Source: Phycisphaerales bacterium (GTDB lineage: Bacteria; Planctomycetota; Phycisphaerae; Phycisphaerales; UBA1924). Taken from it: a stretch of DNA of 51,778 nt. Where the stretch lies: positions 1 to 51,778 of the forward strand of contig JADYYE010000053.1 in NCBI GenBank assembly GCA_020853815.1, in the 5' to 3' direction. The position numbers and the translations under genes were made by a program. Position 1 is the stretch's first letter, and the number at the start of each line of letters is the position of its first letter. Of the stretch, positions 43,751 through 51,285 are shown in pieces. Below the pieces are notes generated by a model. The model saw only the letters and a program-made list of their open reading frames with translations. It was not told the DNA's origin and did no database searches.

Positions 43751-44827
43751 TCAGTTCAAGACCTGGCCGTCGTGCCTGTCGGTTGATGCGGAGGGCTTCC
43801 ATCCCGGCGTGGAGTGTCCCTCGGGGTGCACCAATCGCCAAAGGCGCTCGAGCAGCGGGCGGAGATTCTGGCGTGCGGCGCCCGAGATGTCGATCGTGTC
43901 GCGGCCGGGGACCAGGCCAAGCCCCTCGCACACCAGCGCGATCGCGATCTTCTTTTCCTCGTCGTCGAGGAAGAGATCGGTCTTGTTAAGCACGATCAAC
44001 TCCGGCTTCTCCGCCAGCGCCTGCGAGTGCTGCGCGAGTTCCTTGCGAACGACGCGGTAGTTTTCGGCCGGGTCCGAGCCGTCGGCGGGCTGGAGGTCGA
44101 CGAGGTGCACGATCACCCGGGTGCGGTCGATGTGGCGGAGGAAATCGTGCCCGAGGCCCGCGCCCTTGGACGCGCCCTCGATCAGGCCCGGGATGTCGGC
44201 GAGCACGAGACGGCGCTCGGGGTCGAGCTCGGTGATGCCAAGCTGCGGGCTGAGCGTCGTGAAGGGATAGTCGGCGATCTTTGGATTGGCGCGGGTGAGC
44301 GCGGCCAGGAGCGTCGACTTTCCGGCGTTGGGCTTGCCGACCAGCCCGACATCGGCGATGAGCTTGAGTTCGAGTCGGAGCTCGATCTCTTCGCCGGGCT
44401 CGCCCGGATCGGCGTTGCGCGGCGTCTGGTTGGAGGGGCTCTTGAAGTGCTCGTTGCCCCAGCCGCCCTTGCCGCCCTTGGCGATGACGACGCGGTCGCC
44501 GGGCTTGAGGTCGTGGATGAGGTCGCCGGACTTGGCGTTGAAGACGAGGGTGCCGGGCGGGAGGCGGATGATGCAGTCGCGGCCGTTCTTGCCGGTGCAT
44601 TGCTTGGCGCCGCCGGGCTCGCCGTTTTCGGCGTTCCAAAGGGTGAGTCCACGGAAGTCATAAAGGGTGTGGAGGCCGTCTTCGGCCTGAAGGACGATGT
44701 CGCCGCCGTCGCCGCCATCGCCGCCCTTGGGGCCGCCCTTGGGCTCGCCGAGTTCGCGCCGGAAGGCGACGCAGCCGTTGCCGCCGTTGCCGGCGCGGAC
44801 GGTGATGATGGCTTGATCGACGAACAT
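43751..44827 (-). CDS. obg: Obg-family GTPase
   Basis: The 358-residue protein has the glycine-rich Obg domain at residues 1-158 (ITVRAGNGGNGCVAFRRE, GGDGGDGGDI). A G domain follows, with G1 GKPNAGKST, G3 DIPGLIEGA and G4 NKTD. It is essential for late 50S ribosomal subunit assembly and links to the stringent response in many bacteria. It is a common-length form with no C-terminal OCT domain. ATG 44827 opens MFVDQAIITVRAG, the standard N-terminus. The upstream in-frame extension contains unrelated sequence and the tandem repeat. Confidence 0.93.
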   Translation of the reverse strand: MFVDQAIITVRAGNGGNGCVAFRRELGEPKGGPKGGDGGDGGDIVLQAEDGLHTLYDFRGLTLWNAENGEPGGAKQCTGKNGRDCIIRLPPGTLVFNAKSGDLIHDLKPGDRVVIAKGGKGGWGNEHFKSPSNQTPRNADPGEPGEEIELRLELKLIADVGLVGKPNAGKSTLLAALTRANPKIADYPFTTLSPQLGITELDPERRLVLADIPGLIEGASKGAGLGHDFLRHIDRTRVIVHLVDLQPADGSDPAENYRVVRKELAQHSQALAEKPELIVLNKTDLFLDDEEKKIAIALVCEGLGLVPGRDTIDISGAARQNLRPLLERLWRLVHPEGHSTPGWKPSASTDRHDGQVLN

Positions 44828-44862
44828 GGGGAGAAAGGGTAGGGGGGCGGCGGAGCGCACAT

Positions 44863-44894
44863 GGCCAAATCGCCAAATGGCCAAACGACCAAAT
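44863..44894. repeat. 8-bp tandem repeat (four units)
   Basis: Four 8-bp units of form NNCCAAAT/C follow each other upstream of obg. They recall the 8-bp array at 36067-36113 in period and in the reversed pattern (CCACTT type against CCATTT type). They are non-coding and just after the zinc-ribbon membrane gene's stop. Confidence 0.6.
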
Positions 44895-44924
44895 GAAAAC
44901 GCGGAGCGTTGATTGCGAGCGGGA

Positions 44925-45602
44925 TCAGGTTGGCGGGAGCGGAGGCGGTTGACTCGACTTGCCGCACTCGGGGCAGGGAACACCGAGAGCCAGTCCTTTG
45001 AGGTTGTAGCCACAGTCCTCGCAGCAACCGGATCGGATTCGACGACGGCGGACGAGCCATCGGTAGGGCGATCGGGCGGCGATCCATATCGTGTTGCCGA
45101 TCAGGCTGAGGAGGAGAAGCCAGAAGAGGACGCCGGGCCAGCGGAGGCCGGTGGGGAGCCACGTCGGCTGACCTTGGTACCTAAATGACCACATGTTGTG
45201 GATCGTCAGATATCGGTTGTCATCCAGAATGACGTACCCGCTTGCATAGGGCACGAGCCGGCCGTAGTCGAGAGCGATAAGCGTGTGGTCCTTCTCAAGG
45301 GAAGGCAGTGACTGATCTACCGTCTCGTTCTCAAGGTGCTCAAACTCGGGTAGCTGTCCTTCCCAGTCCCTCAGATCGCTTTCTTTGGCGATGCATGCGA
45401 GGTAGCTGACCGAACTGGCCGTCCAGCATGTCTGAACAAGCCACACGGAATGGTCCCGCCTCACGATGACGAGTTGCTTTGGCCACTCGCTGAACAGCCA
45501 GTAGTTGCACTTCCAGAGTAGAACAAGCAGCGGCACGCCGACGACGGCGCCTCGGATGAAGAGCCAGAGGATAAGGAGCCCGCGTCGGAGGTCCGATCTC
45601 AT
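44925..45602 (-). CDS. Membrane protein with C-terminal zinc ribbon, planctomycete type
   Basis: The 225-residue protein has an N-terminal hydrophobic segment (LLILWLFIRGAVVGVPLLVLLW, about residues 9-30) and another at about 160-178 (GVLFWLLLLSLIGNTIWIA). It has a soluble region between, and a C-terminal CCEDCGYNLKGL...CPECGKS zinc ribbon. The CxxCGYDLRGL/CPECG ribbon on membrane proteins of unknown function is very common in planctomycetes. No enzymatic motif is seen. It lies 97 bases upstream of obg on the same strand and just downstream of pdxH (stop at 45622). Confidence 0.7.
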   Translation of the reverse strand: MRSDLRRGLLILWLFIRGAVVGVPLLVLLWKCNYWLFSEWPKQLVIVRRDHSVWLVQTCWTASSVSYLACIAKESDLRDWEGQLPEFEHLENETVDQSLPSLEKDHTLIALDYGRLVPYASGYVILDDNRYLTIHNMWSFRYQGQPTWLPTGLRWPGVLFWLLLLSLIGNTIWIAARSPYRWLVRRRRIRSGCCEDCGYNLKGLALGVPCPECGKSSQPPPLPPT

Positions 45603-45621
45603 GGCGTGAGATCATTGGCTC

Positions 45622-46326
45622 CTACGGGCACAGGCGTTCGCGCGACCACGAAGCGGGTTGATCCTCCGGGCTGGTGCGGGTCCAGCGGGCGCGATCGTGG
45701 AGGCGGCCGGATTCGGAGCCGACCCACAGCTCGATGGCGCGGACGTGGATGGCAAACCCGCCCCAGTGCGGCGGGCGTGGGATCTTGGCGTCGCCGCCGG
45801 TGAGCAGAGCGGTCAGGGCGTTGTGCTTGCGTGCGACCTCGATCGTGTCGGTGACCAGCTTCTCGCGCGAGACAAGCGACTGGCTCTGGTGGCTGGACCA
45901 GGCGCCCAAGCGGGAGAGCAAGGCGCGCGAGGCGTAGTACTCGTCGTTTTCGGCGTCCGAGAGGCGCGTGACGTTGCCCTCGACGCGGGCCTGACGTTTG
46001 CAGTGCGGCCAGAAGAAGAGGCACGCGGCGTTGGGATTGGCCGCCAGCTCGCGCCCCTTGCGGCTTTCGAGGTTGGTATAGAACTTCACGATGGGCGGCT
46101 GGGCGGAGATGGACTTGCAGAGCACGGTTCGGGCCGAAGGGCGGCCCTGAGCGTCGGCGGTCGCGAGGGTCATCGCGTTTGGATCGTCGTATTTTCCGGA
46201 TTTGGCGGCGTCGTCGAACCACGCCAGGAGCGTGGTCATGGGCTCATCGGGGAGCGTGGGCGGCAGGCCGCCCTTCTCCAGCATGAGGGCGATCTTGGCG
46301 GCGACGGACGCGGCGAGTGAGGTCAC
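45622..46326 (-). CDS. pdxH: Pyridoxamine/pyridoxine 5'-phosphate oxidase
   Basis: The 234-residue FMN protein has ARTVLCKSI, VKFYTNLESRKGRELAANP, ACLFFWP, RQARVEGNVTRLS, and the C-terminal substrate loop WVGSESGRLHDRARW of PdxH. It makes pyridoxal 5'-phosphate, the cofactor of the aminotransferase, phosphorylase and cysteine-synthase-like enzymes in this window. GTG 46326 overlaps the stop of the Rrf2 regulator gene by 4 bp (GTGA), so the two are translated as a coupled pair. That makes pdxH the last gene of the nos-associated set, though no direct functional link is established. Confidence 0.9.
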   Translation of the reverse strand: MTSLAASVAAKIALMLEKGGLPPTLPDEPMTTLLAWFDDAAKSGKYDDPNAMTLATADAQGRPSARTVLCKSISAQPPIVKFYTNLESRKGRELAANPNAACLFFWPHCKRQARVEGNVTRLSDAENDEYYASRALLSRLGAWSSHQSQSLVSREKLVTDTIEVARKHNALTALLTGGDAKIPRPPHWGGFAIHVRAIELWVGSESGRLHDRARWTRTSPEDQPASWSRERLCP

Positions 46327-46787
46327 CCGGTCTGCTCCCTGCCCGGCGCGGAGATGACGGGCATCACGAACAGGGCGGAGCAGCGATCCTTGCCGCTCAG
46401 CCCGACGAACAGGTCGGCGATGGACGTTTCACGGAAGGAGCTTTCGATCTGCTCGATGGCCTTGTCCAGGCGCGAGTGTAGGGGGCAGAGCTTGGTGTGC
46501 ATCGGGTTGCCGAGGGGACAAGCGTTGATGCGCTGGATGGGATCGACGGCGTTCATGACGTCGAGGATGGAGATCTTGTCGGCGGGGCGGGCGAGGGAAA
46601 AGCCGCCGTTGGGCCCGCGTTGCGAGGCGGCGAGGCCTGCGACGACGAGGTCGCGCATAACTTTGGAGACGTAGCCGGCGGGAACCTGTGTGATGCTGGC
46701 GATCTTTTCGCTGCTGACGGGCCCGGAGTCGCTGGCGGCAAGGAAGACGATCGCGCGGAGGGCGTATTCGACGGTCTGCGAGAACAT
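46323..46787 (-). CDS. Rrf2-family transcriptional regulator, NsrR/IscR-like
   Basis: The 154-residue protein has the Rrf2 winged-helix N-terminus (MFSQTVEYALRAIVFLA, VPAGYVSKVMRDLVVAGL, RGPNGGFSLARP). It carries Cys90 and Cys101 plus His104 in NACPLGNPMHTKLCPLH. NsrR and IscR use three cysteines to hold an iron-sulfur cluster. Here a cysteine is missing between the two, so the fourth-ligand pattern differs, and His104 or another residue may substitute. Its place at the end of the nos genes suggests it senses nitric oxide or iron-sulfur status and controls them. ATG 46787 follows GGAGGT. A TTG at 46790 is less likely. Confidence 0.75.
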   Translation of the reverse strand: MFSQTVEYALRAIVFLAASDSGPVSSEKIASITQVPAGYVSKVMRDLVVAGLAASQRGPNGGFSLARPADKISILDVMNAVDPIQRINACPLGNPMHTKLCPLHSRLDKAIEQIESSFRETSIADLFVGLSGKDRCSALFVMPVISAPGREQTG

Positions 46788-46799
46788 CAAACCTCCGAG

Positions 46800-47306
46800 C
46801 TAGCCCGGGCGCTTGCCGTAGCGGGCTTCCATCCACTCCCGGCGGGCGACGATGACTTCATCCCAGGTGAGGATTCGGCCTTCGTGCTCTTTCTGGACGG
46901 CCTCCGCGGCCGGGCGGGTGTTGAACGCGACGATCCATGACCCCATGGGGGTTCGTAGTTTTTCGGACATGAGGTAAAAGGCGGATTCAGATTTCACCCA
47001 AGATCGGGCGGAATAGTCGCGGACCCAACGCTCGACGATCTTTGTCTGGGGTTTGGTCGTCTGGTATTCGAGCAGGCAGCCGATGTCGTCGAAGAGCATG
47101 TGCTCGCGGTGCGTGCCGTCGGCGTCGATGAGGATGGCGGCGCAGCAGCGATCTTCGTTGATGAGCATGCCGCAGTCACCGCACTCCTGGTGGCCGAGCT
47201 TGAGTTCGGGCGGGCCGGTGAGGGGCGTCTGCTGGCACGAGGCGAGTGTGGCGAGGGCGGCGAGCGAGGCGGCCAGAACGAAAGCGGGGGCGGCGCGGAG
47301 TTTCAT
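46800..47306 (-). CDS. nosL: NosL copper-chaperone lipoprotein
   Basis: The 168-residue protein has a lipoprotein signal ending at Cys24 (LASC). The Cu-binding motif ECGDCGM follows (Cys42, Cys45 and Met47), then the NosL core (HREHMLFDDIGCLLEY, SEKLRTPMGSWIVAF). It delivers copper to nitrous oxide reductase in the periplasm. Its ATG overlaps the TGA of nosY by 4 bp (ATGA), showing tight coupling. The gene is complete and of normal length. Confidence 0.9.
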   Translation of the reverse strand: MKLRAAPAFVLAASLAALATLASCQQTPLTGPPELKLGHQECGDCGMLINEDRCCAAILIDADGTHREHMLFDDIGCLLEYQTTKPQTKIVERWVRDYSARSWVKSESAFYLMSEKLRTPMGSWIVAFNTRPAAEAVQKEHEGRILTWDEVIVARREWMEARYGKRPG

Positions 47307-48184
47307 ACCGGGGACCTCGTGCGAAAGATCAGCGCTGCGGCGACGAGCGGGAGCACAATCCAGGCGGCCAGGCTCGTGCCGAACATCCAGGGCAGGGTGT
47401 CATGGTAGGTGTCCATGGCGTAGAGCCCGGCCGGACCCAGCACGTCGATGGAGGCGTCGATCGAGTGCAGCGCCCACATCTTGAATGCTTGCAACGGGTT
47501 GCTGAGCGTGAGGAAGAAAAGCGACCGGACGGGCAGGCGGAGCGCGAGCGTGCCGGCCATGATGCCGAGGTCGGTGACGAAGACGAGGGCGAGCCAGAGG
47601 AAGACGCCGGTGCCGACGGCGACCGAGGCCTTGCGTGCCAGGGCGGAGACGAGCATGCCGACGCTGAGCATGGAAAGGGCGAGGAGCACCGAGAGGCTGG
47701 CGAGCCAGAGCATGGTGCGGGGTTCGGTCGCGCCGCCCTGCCAGGCGAGCACGAGCGAGCAGGCGCCAAGGCCGAGCGTGATGCAGGCGATGAGTGCGCC
47801 GGAAAGTCCCAGGAACTTGCCGAGCACGACCTCGAGGCGCGAGACGGGCTGGGCGAGGAGGAAGAGGAGCATGCCGCGTTCGCGATCGCCGGCGATGGCG
47901 GAGGCGCCGGTGGTGAGGGCCATCAGCGGGACGACAAGGAGCACGATGTTGATGAGGCCGGCGGTGGTTCGGCCGAAGCCCGAAAGCCCGAGTGAGCCGG
48001 TGCCCGCGGCGGAGACATACGAGACGCCAAGGCCAAGCGCCAGAAACGCGAGCGAGTAGAGCAGGAACGAGCGTGCGCGGAGGGCGTCGCGCAGCTCGCG
48101 CCAGGCGAGCGTGAGGATGTTGGAGATCATGCCCGGCGCGTGGGCCGGGATGACGTCGCTGGATGGAAGGGTGGCGGCGCTCAT
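47303..48184 (-). CDS. nosY: NosY ABC-2 permease
   Basis: The 293-residue protein has about six hydrophobic helices and an ABC-2 export permease N-terminus (LTLAWRELRDALRARSFLLYSL, GASAIAGDRERGMLLFLLAQPVSRLEVVLGKFLG). It forms, with NosF, the membrane transporter needed with NosD to mature the copper centres of NosZ, probably by supplying sulfide or a sulfur species. It overlaps nosF by 4 bp (ATGA) and nosL by 4 bp. The gene is complete. Confidence 0.9.
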   Translation of the reverse strand: MSAATLPSSDVIPAHAPGMISNILTLAWRELRDALRARSFLLYSLAFLALGLGVSYVSAAGTGSLGLSGFGRTTAGLINIVLLVVPLMALTTGASAIAGDRERGMLLFLLAQPVSRLEVVLGKFLGLSGALIACITLGLGACSLVLAWQGGATEPRTMLWLASLSVLLALSMLSVGMLVSALARKASVAVGTGVFLWLALVFVTDLGIMAGTLALRLPVRSLFFLTLSNPLQAFKMWALHSIDASIDVLGPAGLYAMDTYHDTLPWMFGTSLAAWIVLPLVAAALIFRTRSPV

Positions 48185-49071
48185 GCGTGGTTCTCCTGGC
48201 TCAGGCTGGCGTCACGCGGCGAGAGCAGCTCAAAGTCGTCGACGCTCAGGCGGGCCTCGGCGAGCAGGCGGAGCGGGACGGCCTTCTGGGTCGCGGGGAC
48301 CGGGACCAGAATGCCCACGCCGTTGAGCGTGGGAGCAAAGCCGTGCCCGCGGAGGAGTTCGATCGCGATGGGGCGTGAGGGCTCTGGCATGTGGAGGTGG
48401 AGCACCGAGCCTGCGCCGAGCCTCGCGACGAACTGCGAGACCGGGACCTCGGCGGTGGCCTTGCCCTTGTCCAGCATGAGCACGCGCTGGGCGAGTGAGG
48501 TGACCTCGTCGGCGCGATGAGAGGCGAAGAGGAGCGAGCGTCCCTGGCCCGAGAGGCGTCCGAGCAACGCGACGAGCTCGGCCCGGCCGCAGACATCGAG
48601 GCTGGCGGTGACTTCGTCGAGCACGAGAAGGGGCGGGTCGCCGAGGAGGGCGATGGCGAGTGCGAGGCGCTGCTTCATGCCGCCGGAAAGCTCGCGGATT
48701 CGCTTGCCTCCCTGGTCGGGGATTCCGACGTGATCGAGCGTGGCGTCGAGGTCGACGCGGGCGACGTTCTTCAGGCGGGCGAAGAGCGTGATGGCCTCCC
48801 ACACGCGGAGGTCGTCATAGAACGCGAGTTCCTGAGGGACGTAGCCGATCAGGCTGCGGGCACGCTTGCCGTCGCGGGCGACGTCGCGCCCTCCCACGCG
48901 GATCGTGCCTTGGAATGAGAGCAGTCCGAGCACGCAGCGGATGATGGTGGTCTTGCCCGCGCCGTTGGAGCCCCAGAGGGCGAGCGACTCGCCGCGGGCG
49001 AGCGAAAGACTGATGTCGGCGGCGGCGGTGAACTTTCCGAACGTCTTGGTGAGGTGGTCGATGCGGATCAT
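48181..49071 (-). CDS. nosF: NosF ABC transporter ATPase
   Basis: The 296-residue protein has Walker A GSNGAGKT at 34-41, signature LSGGMKQR at 128-135, and Walker B LLVLDEVTASLD at 148-159. The N-terminus IRIDHLTKTFGKFTAAADIS and gene context match NosF. It powers the NosDFY complex that completes the Cu(Z) site of NosZ. It has a C-terminal extension of about 70 residues after the ABC domain. It overlaps nosD and nosY by 4 bp each. Confidence 0.92.
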   Translation of the reverse strand: MIRIDHLTKTFGKFTAAADISLSLARGESLALWGSNGAGKTTIIRCVLGLLSFQGTIRVGGRDVARDGKRARSLIGYVPQELAFYDDLRVWEAITLFARLKNVARVDLDATLDHVGIPDQGGKRIRELSGGMKQRLALAIALLGDPPLLVLDEVTASLDVCGRAELVALLGRLSGQGRSLLFASHRADEVTSLAQRVLMLDKGKATAEVPVSQFVARLGAGSVLHLHMPEPSRPIAIELLRGHGFAPTLNGVGILVPVPATQKAVPLRLLAEARLSVDDFELLSPRDASLSQENHA

Positions 49072-50534
49072 GCCACGACTCCCTTCCGGCGGGTGGTGTG
49101 CGCGAACGCGCGGGACGAGACGTAGACGAGTGAAGCGATCGACGCGAGACCCAGGCCGCAGACGGCGAGCGAGAGGCGCGACGGAGCGACGCCGGCGCTG
49201 GTCGCGAGCGGGACGGGCTTGGTGAGGGGCGCGGGATCGAAGAACTTGGGCTCGGGGCGGATGGCGGGGATGGCGCGCCCAACGAATTCGATCGCCTGCT
49301 GCGCGGGGCTGAAGAGGAGGAGGCGGAGCTTGGGTTCGCGGTCGAGGAGATTCTCGAAGAGCGTGACGGATTCGTGGGCGAAGTCGCCGATGCCGTCGGC
49401 GTTGGCGTCGTAGCCGGCGTAGTCGGTCCAGAAATTGCCGCGATCTGCGGCGGCGAAATCGTTGCCCGTCAGCTCGCCGCGCCCCGAGACGCAGACCTGC
49501 TCGATGTTGTCGACGAAGTTGTTGGCGGCGATGACGTTGCCCTTGACGGAGGGAAGGAAGGTGAGGCCGACGTCGTTGCAGGCGATGGTGTTGCGGGAGA
49601 TGTCGCCGGGCTTGAGCTTGGTGAAAGGCGAGCCGTCGAGGTAGATGCCGGCGCGGTTGGCGGCGATGAGGTTGTCGTTGATGGTGAACTGGTCGGTTTC
49701 CTTGAGGCCGATGCCGTAGCCGGAGGGCCCGCGGTTGGAGAGGAGGCGATTACCGCGGATGGTGACGACCTTGCTGTACATCAGGTAGATGCCGACGGAG
49801 TTGTGGGTGAGCTCGTTGTTCTCCATCACCACGTCGTCGGAGTACATGAGATGAAAGCCGTAGCGGCAGCGGCGGCTGGTGTTGTTGCGGACGGTGACGT
49901 TCTGGGAGTACCAGAGGATGGCGTCGCGTCCGTCGTGGATGGTGTTGTTCTCAATGAGGACGCGATCGGAGCGCCAGAGGCGCAGGCCGTCGCCGCGCCG
50001 CGCGATGTCGAGGTTCTTGCCGCCGATCAGATTGCCGCGGACGACGGCGTCGGGTGCCTGCTTGAGGTCGATGCCGAAGAGGATGTCTTCGAGGGTGTTG
50101 TTCTCGATGACGGCATGGTCGGCGAGCACGCGGATCGCGGCGTTTTCCTTGTCGAGGTCGATGCCGGTGTCGCGGACGATGAAGCCTCGGAAGGTGACGT
50201 TGGACGCGGTGATCTCGACGATGTCGCCGGAGGACATGCCGTCGATCACGGCGCGGCCGTCGGCGATGAGCGAGAGAGGCTTGTCGATGCGGATGTGCTC
50301 GCGATAGACGCCGGCGGGGACGCGAACGACGTCGCCCGGCTGGGCGGCGTTGATGAGTTGGCCGATCGTGCCGGCGTTGATCTCGACGCCCGAGGAATCG
50401 CGCACGGCGTCGCGCAGCTCAGCGGGCGGCCGCATCGCCTCTTGCCCGAGGGCGGGCGCGATCGCCGGTCCGATGCACGCGCCGACGATGCACGCGAGCG
50501 CGAGCGGGGCGAAGATGGGGCGGTTGGCGTTCAT
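49068..50534 (-). CDS. nosD: NosD periplasmic beta-helix maturation protein
   Basis: The 488-residue protein has a signal peptide, a CASH/beta-helix domain with many N-x-x-x-I-type coils (IENNTLEDI, IENNTIHDG, VRNNTSRRC, MENNELTHN), and a C-terminal hydrophobic segment (LAVCGLGLASIASLVYV). The last is an anchor or contact with NosY. NosD delivers or positions the species needed to assemble the Cu(Z) cluster of NosZ. ATG 50534 overlaps the preceding gene's stop by 4 bp. The gene is intact and of normal length. Confidence 0.92.
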   Translation of the reverse strand: MNANRPIFAPLALACIVGACIGPAIAPALGQEAMRPPAELRDAVRDSSGVEINAGTIGQLINAAQPGDVVRVPAGVYREHIRIDKPLSLIADGRAVIDGMSSGDIVEITASNVTFRGFIVRDTGIDLDKENAAIRVLADHAVIENNTLEDILFGIDLKQAPDAVVRGNLIGGKNLDIARRGDGLRLWRSDRVLIENNTIHDGRDAILWYSQNVTVRNNTSRRCRYGFHLMYSDDVVMENNELTHNSVGIYLMYSKVVTIRGNRLLSNRGPSGYGIGLKETDQFTINDNLIAANRAGIYLDGSPFTKLKPGDISRNTIACNDVGLTFLPSVKGNVIAANNFVDNIEQVCVSGRGELTGNDFAAADRGNFWTDYAGYDANADGIGDFAHESVTLFENLLDREPKLRLLLFSPAQQAIEFVGRAIPAIRPEPKFFDPAPLTKPVPLATSAGVAPSRLSLAVCGLGLASIASLVYVSSRAFAHTTRRKGVVA

Positions 50535-51202
50535 TCCGCGGCCTTGAGGTTCTGCGTGGCGGAGAGCGTCAGCGGGCGGTACGCGCGCCGGTGGAAGTAG
50601 AAGCCGACGATGATGAGGGCACCGCTGACGACGGCGAGCCAGTAGCCGGTGCCGAGCTCGGCGTAGGTCTTGAATTGGCCGATGCCGCCCTCGCCCAGCA
50701 CGGTGGGCACGAAGGGCTTGACGGAGGAAGAGAGCGGCGCCTGCGGGTTCAGGTTGAGCCCGAAGTGCCTCATCCAGTAGTAGAGATCGACGAGGAATCC
50801 GACGGGAAATCCGATGACGGGTATGGCCAGGAGGACGGCCCACTTGCTGTGAACGAAGGCCGCCACCTCGACCATGAGGACCATCGCGATCATGAGATAG
50901 ACGGAGGCGGCGCGCTCGAAGCTGGCGGCCTCGCCGAGCGGCCTCATGCCGATGTAGTGATTGAGCCCGTCGATCTCCTTGACGTCTTCGGTCAGGTTGT
51001 TGACGTAGGCGGTGAGGAACAGGCCGTTGGGATATTGCGGCGCTTCGAGCTCCATGTGCCAGTAGGGGAAGAAGATGGAGACCAGGAGGAGGATACGTGC
51101 GGCCATGAAGATGACGGTGGGGGTGAGGTAGCGGGCGCGGTTGGCGCGGAGTTCCTCGTCGGGAATTCGGGGGCCGATGAGGCGGGTGAGGAAGGCGGAC
51201 AT
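50531..51202 (-). CDS. Four-helix membrane protein in the nosB position of a nos cluster
   Basis: The 223-residue protein has four hydrophobic segments (about residues 28-48, 102-121, 125-150 and 190-208). Between the first and second is a conserved-looking stretch FFPYWHMELEAPQYPNGLFL...IDGLNHYIGM. In clade II nos clusters a membrane protein called NosB lies right between nosZ and nosD. This one is in exactly that place and coupled by 4 bp to nosD. A role in electron supply or export of NosZ is inferred from position only. ATG 51202 follows GGAGGT. Confidence 0.68.
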   Translation of the reverse strand: MSAFLTRLIGPRIPDEELRANRARYLTPTVIFMAARILLLVSIFFPYWHMELEAPQYPNGLFLTAYVNNLTEDVKEIDGLNHYIGMRPLGEAASFERAASVYLMIAMVLMVEVAAFVHSKWAVLLAIPVIGFPVGFLVDLYYWMRHFGLNLNPQAPLSSSVKPFVPTVLGEGGIGQFKTYAELGTGYWLAVVSGALIIVGFYFHRRAYRPLTLSATQNLKAAE

Positions 51203-51236
51203 GGCGGACCTCCGTTGAGGAATCGGGATGTTCGGA

Positions 51237-51271
51237 CAAAAGTGCCGGGCGAACTTTCGCCCGCTCGGCAC
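51237..51271 (-). terminator. Attenuator-like hairpin between nosZ and downstream nos genes
   Basis: On the minus strand TTCGCCCGGCAC pairs with GTGCC and GGGCGAA blocks of the other arm over about 12 bp, with a 4-base bulge and a 2-base loop. CTTTTG follows. It lies 15-50 bases after the nosZ stop. It may end part of the nosZ transcripts, or protect the nosZ message, so that nosZ is made in excess over the maturation proteins. Confidence 0.55.
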
Positions 51272-51285
51272 GCACACGAGGAGGC

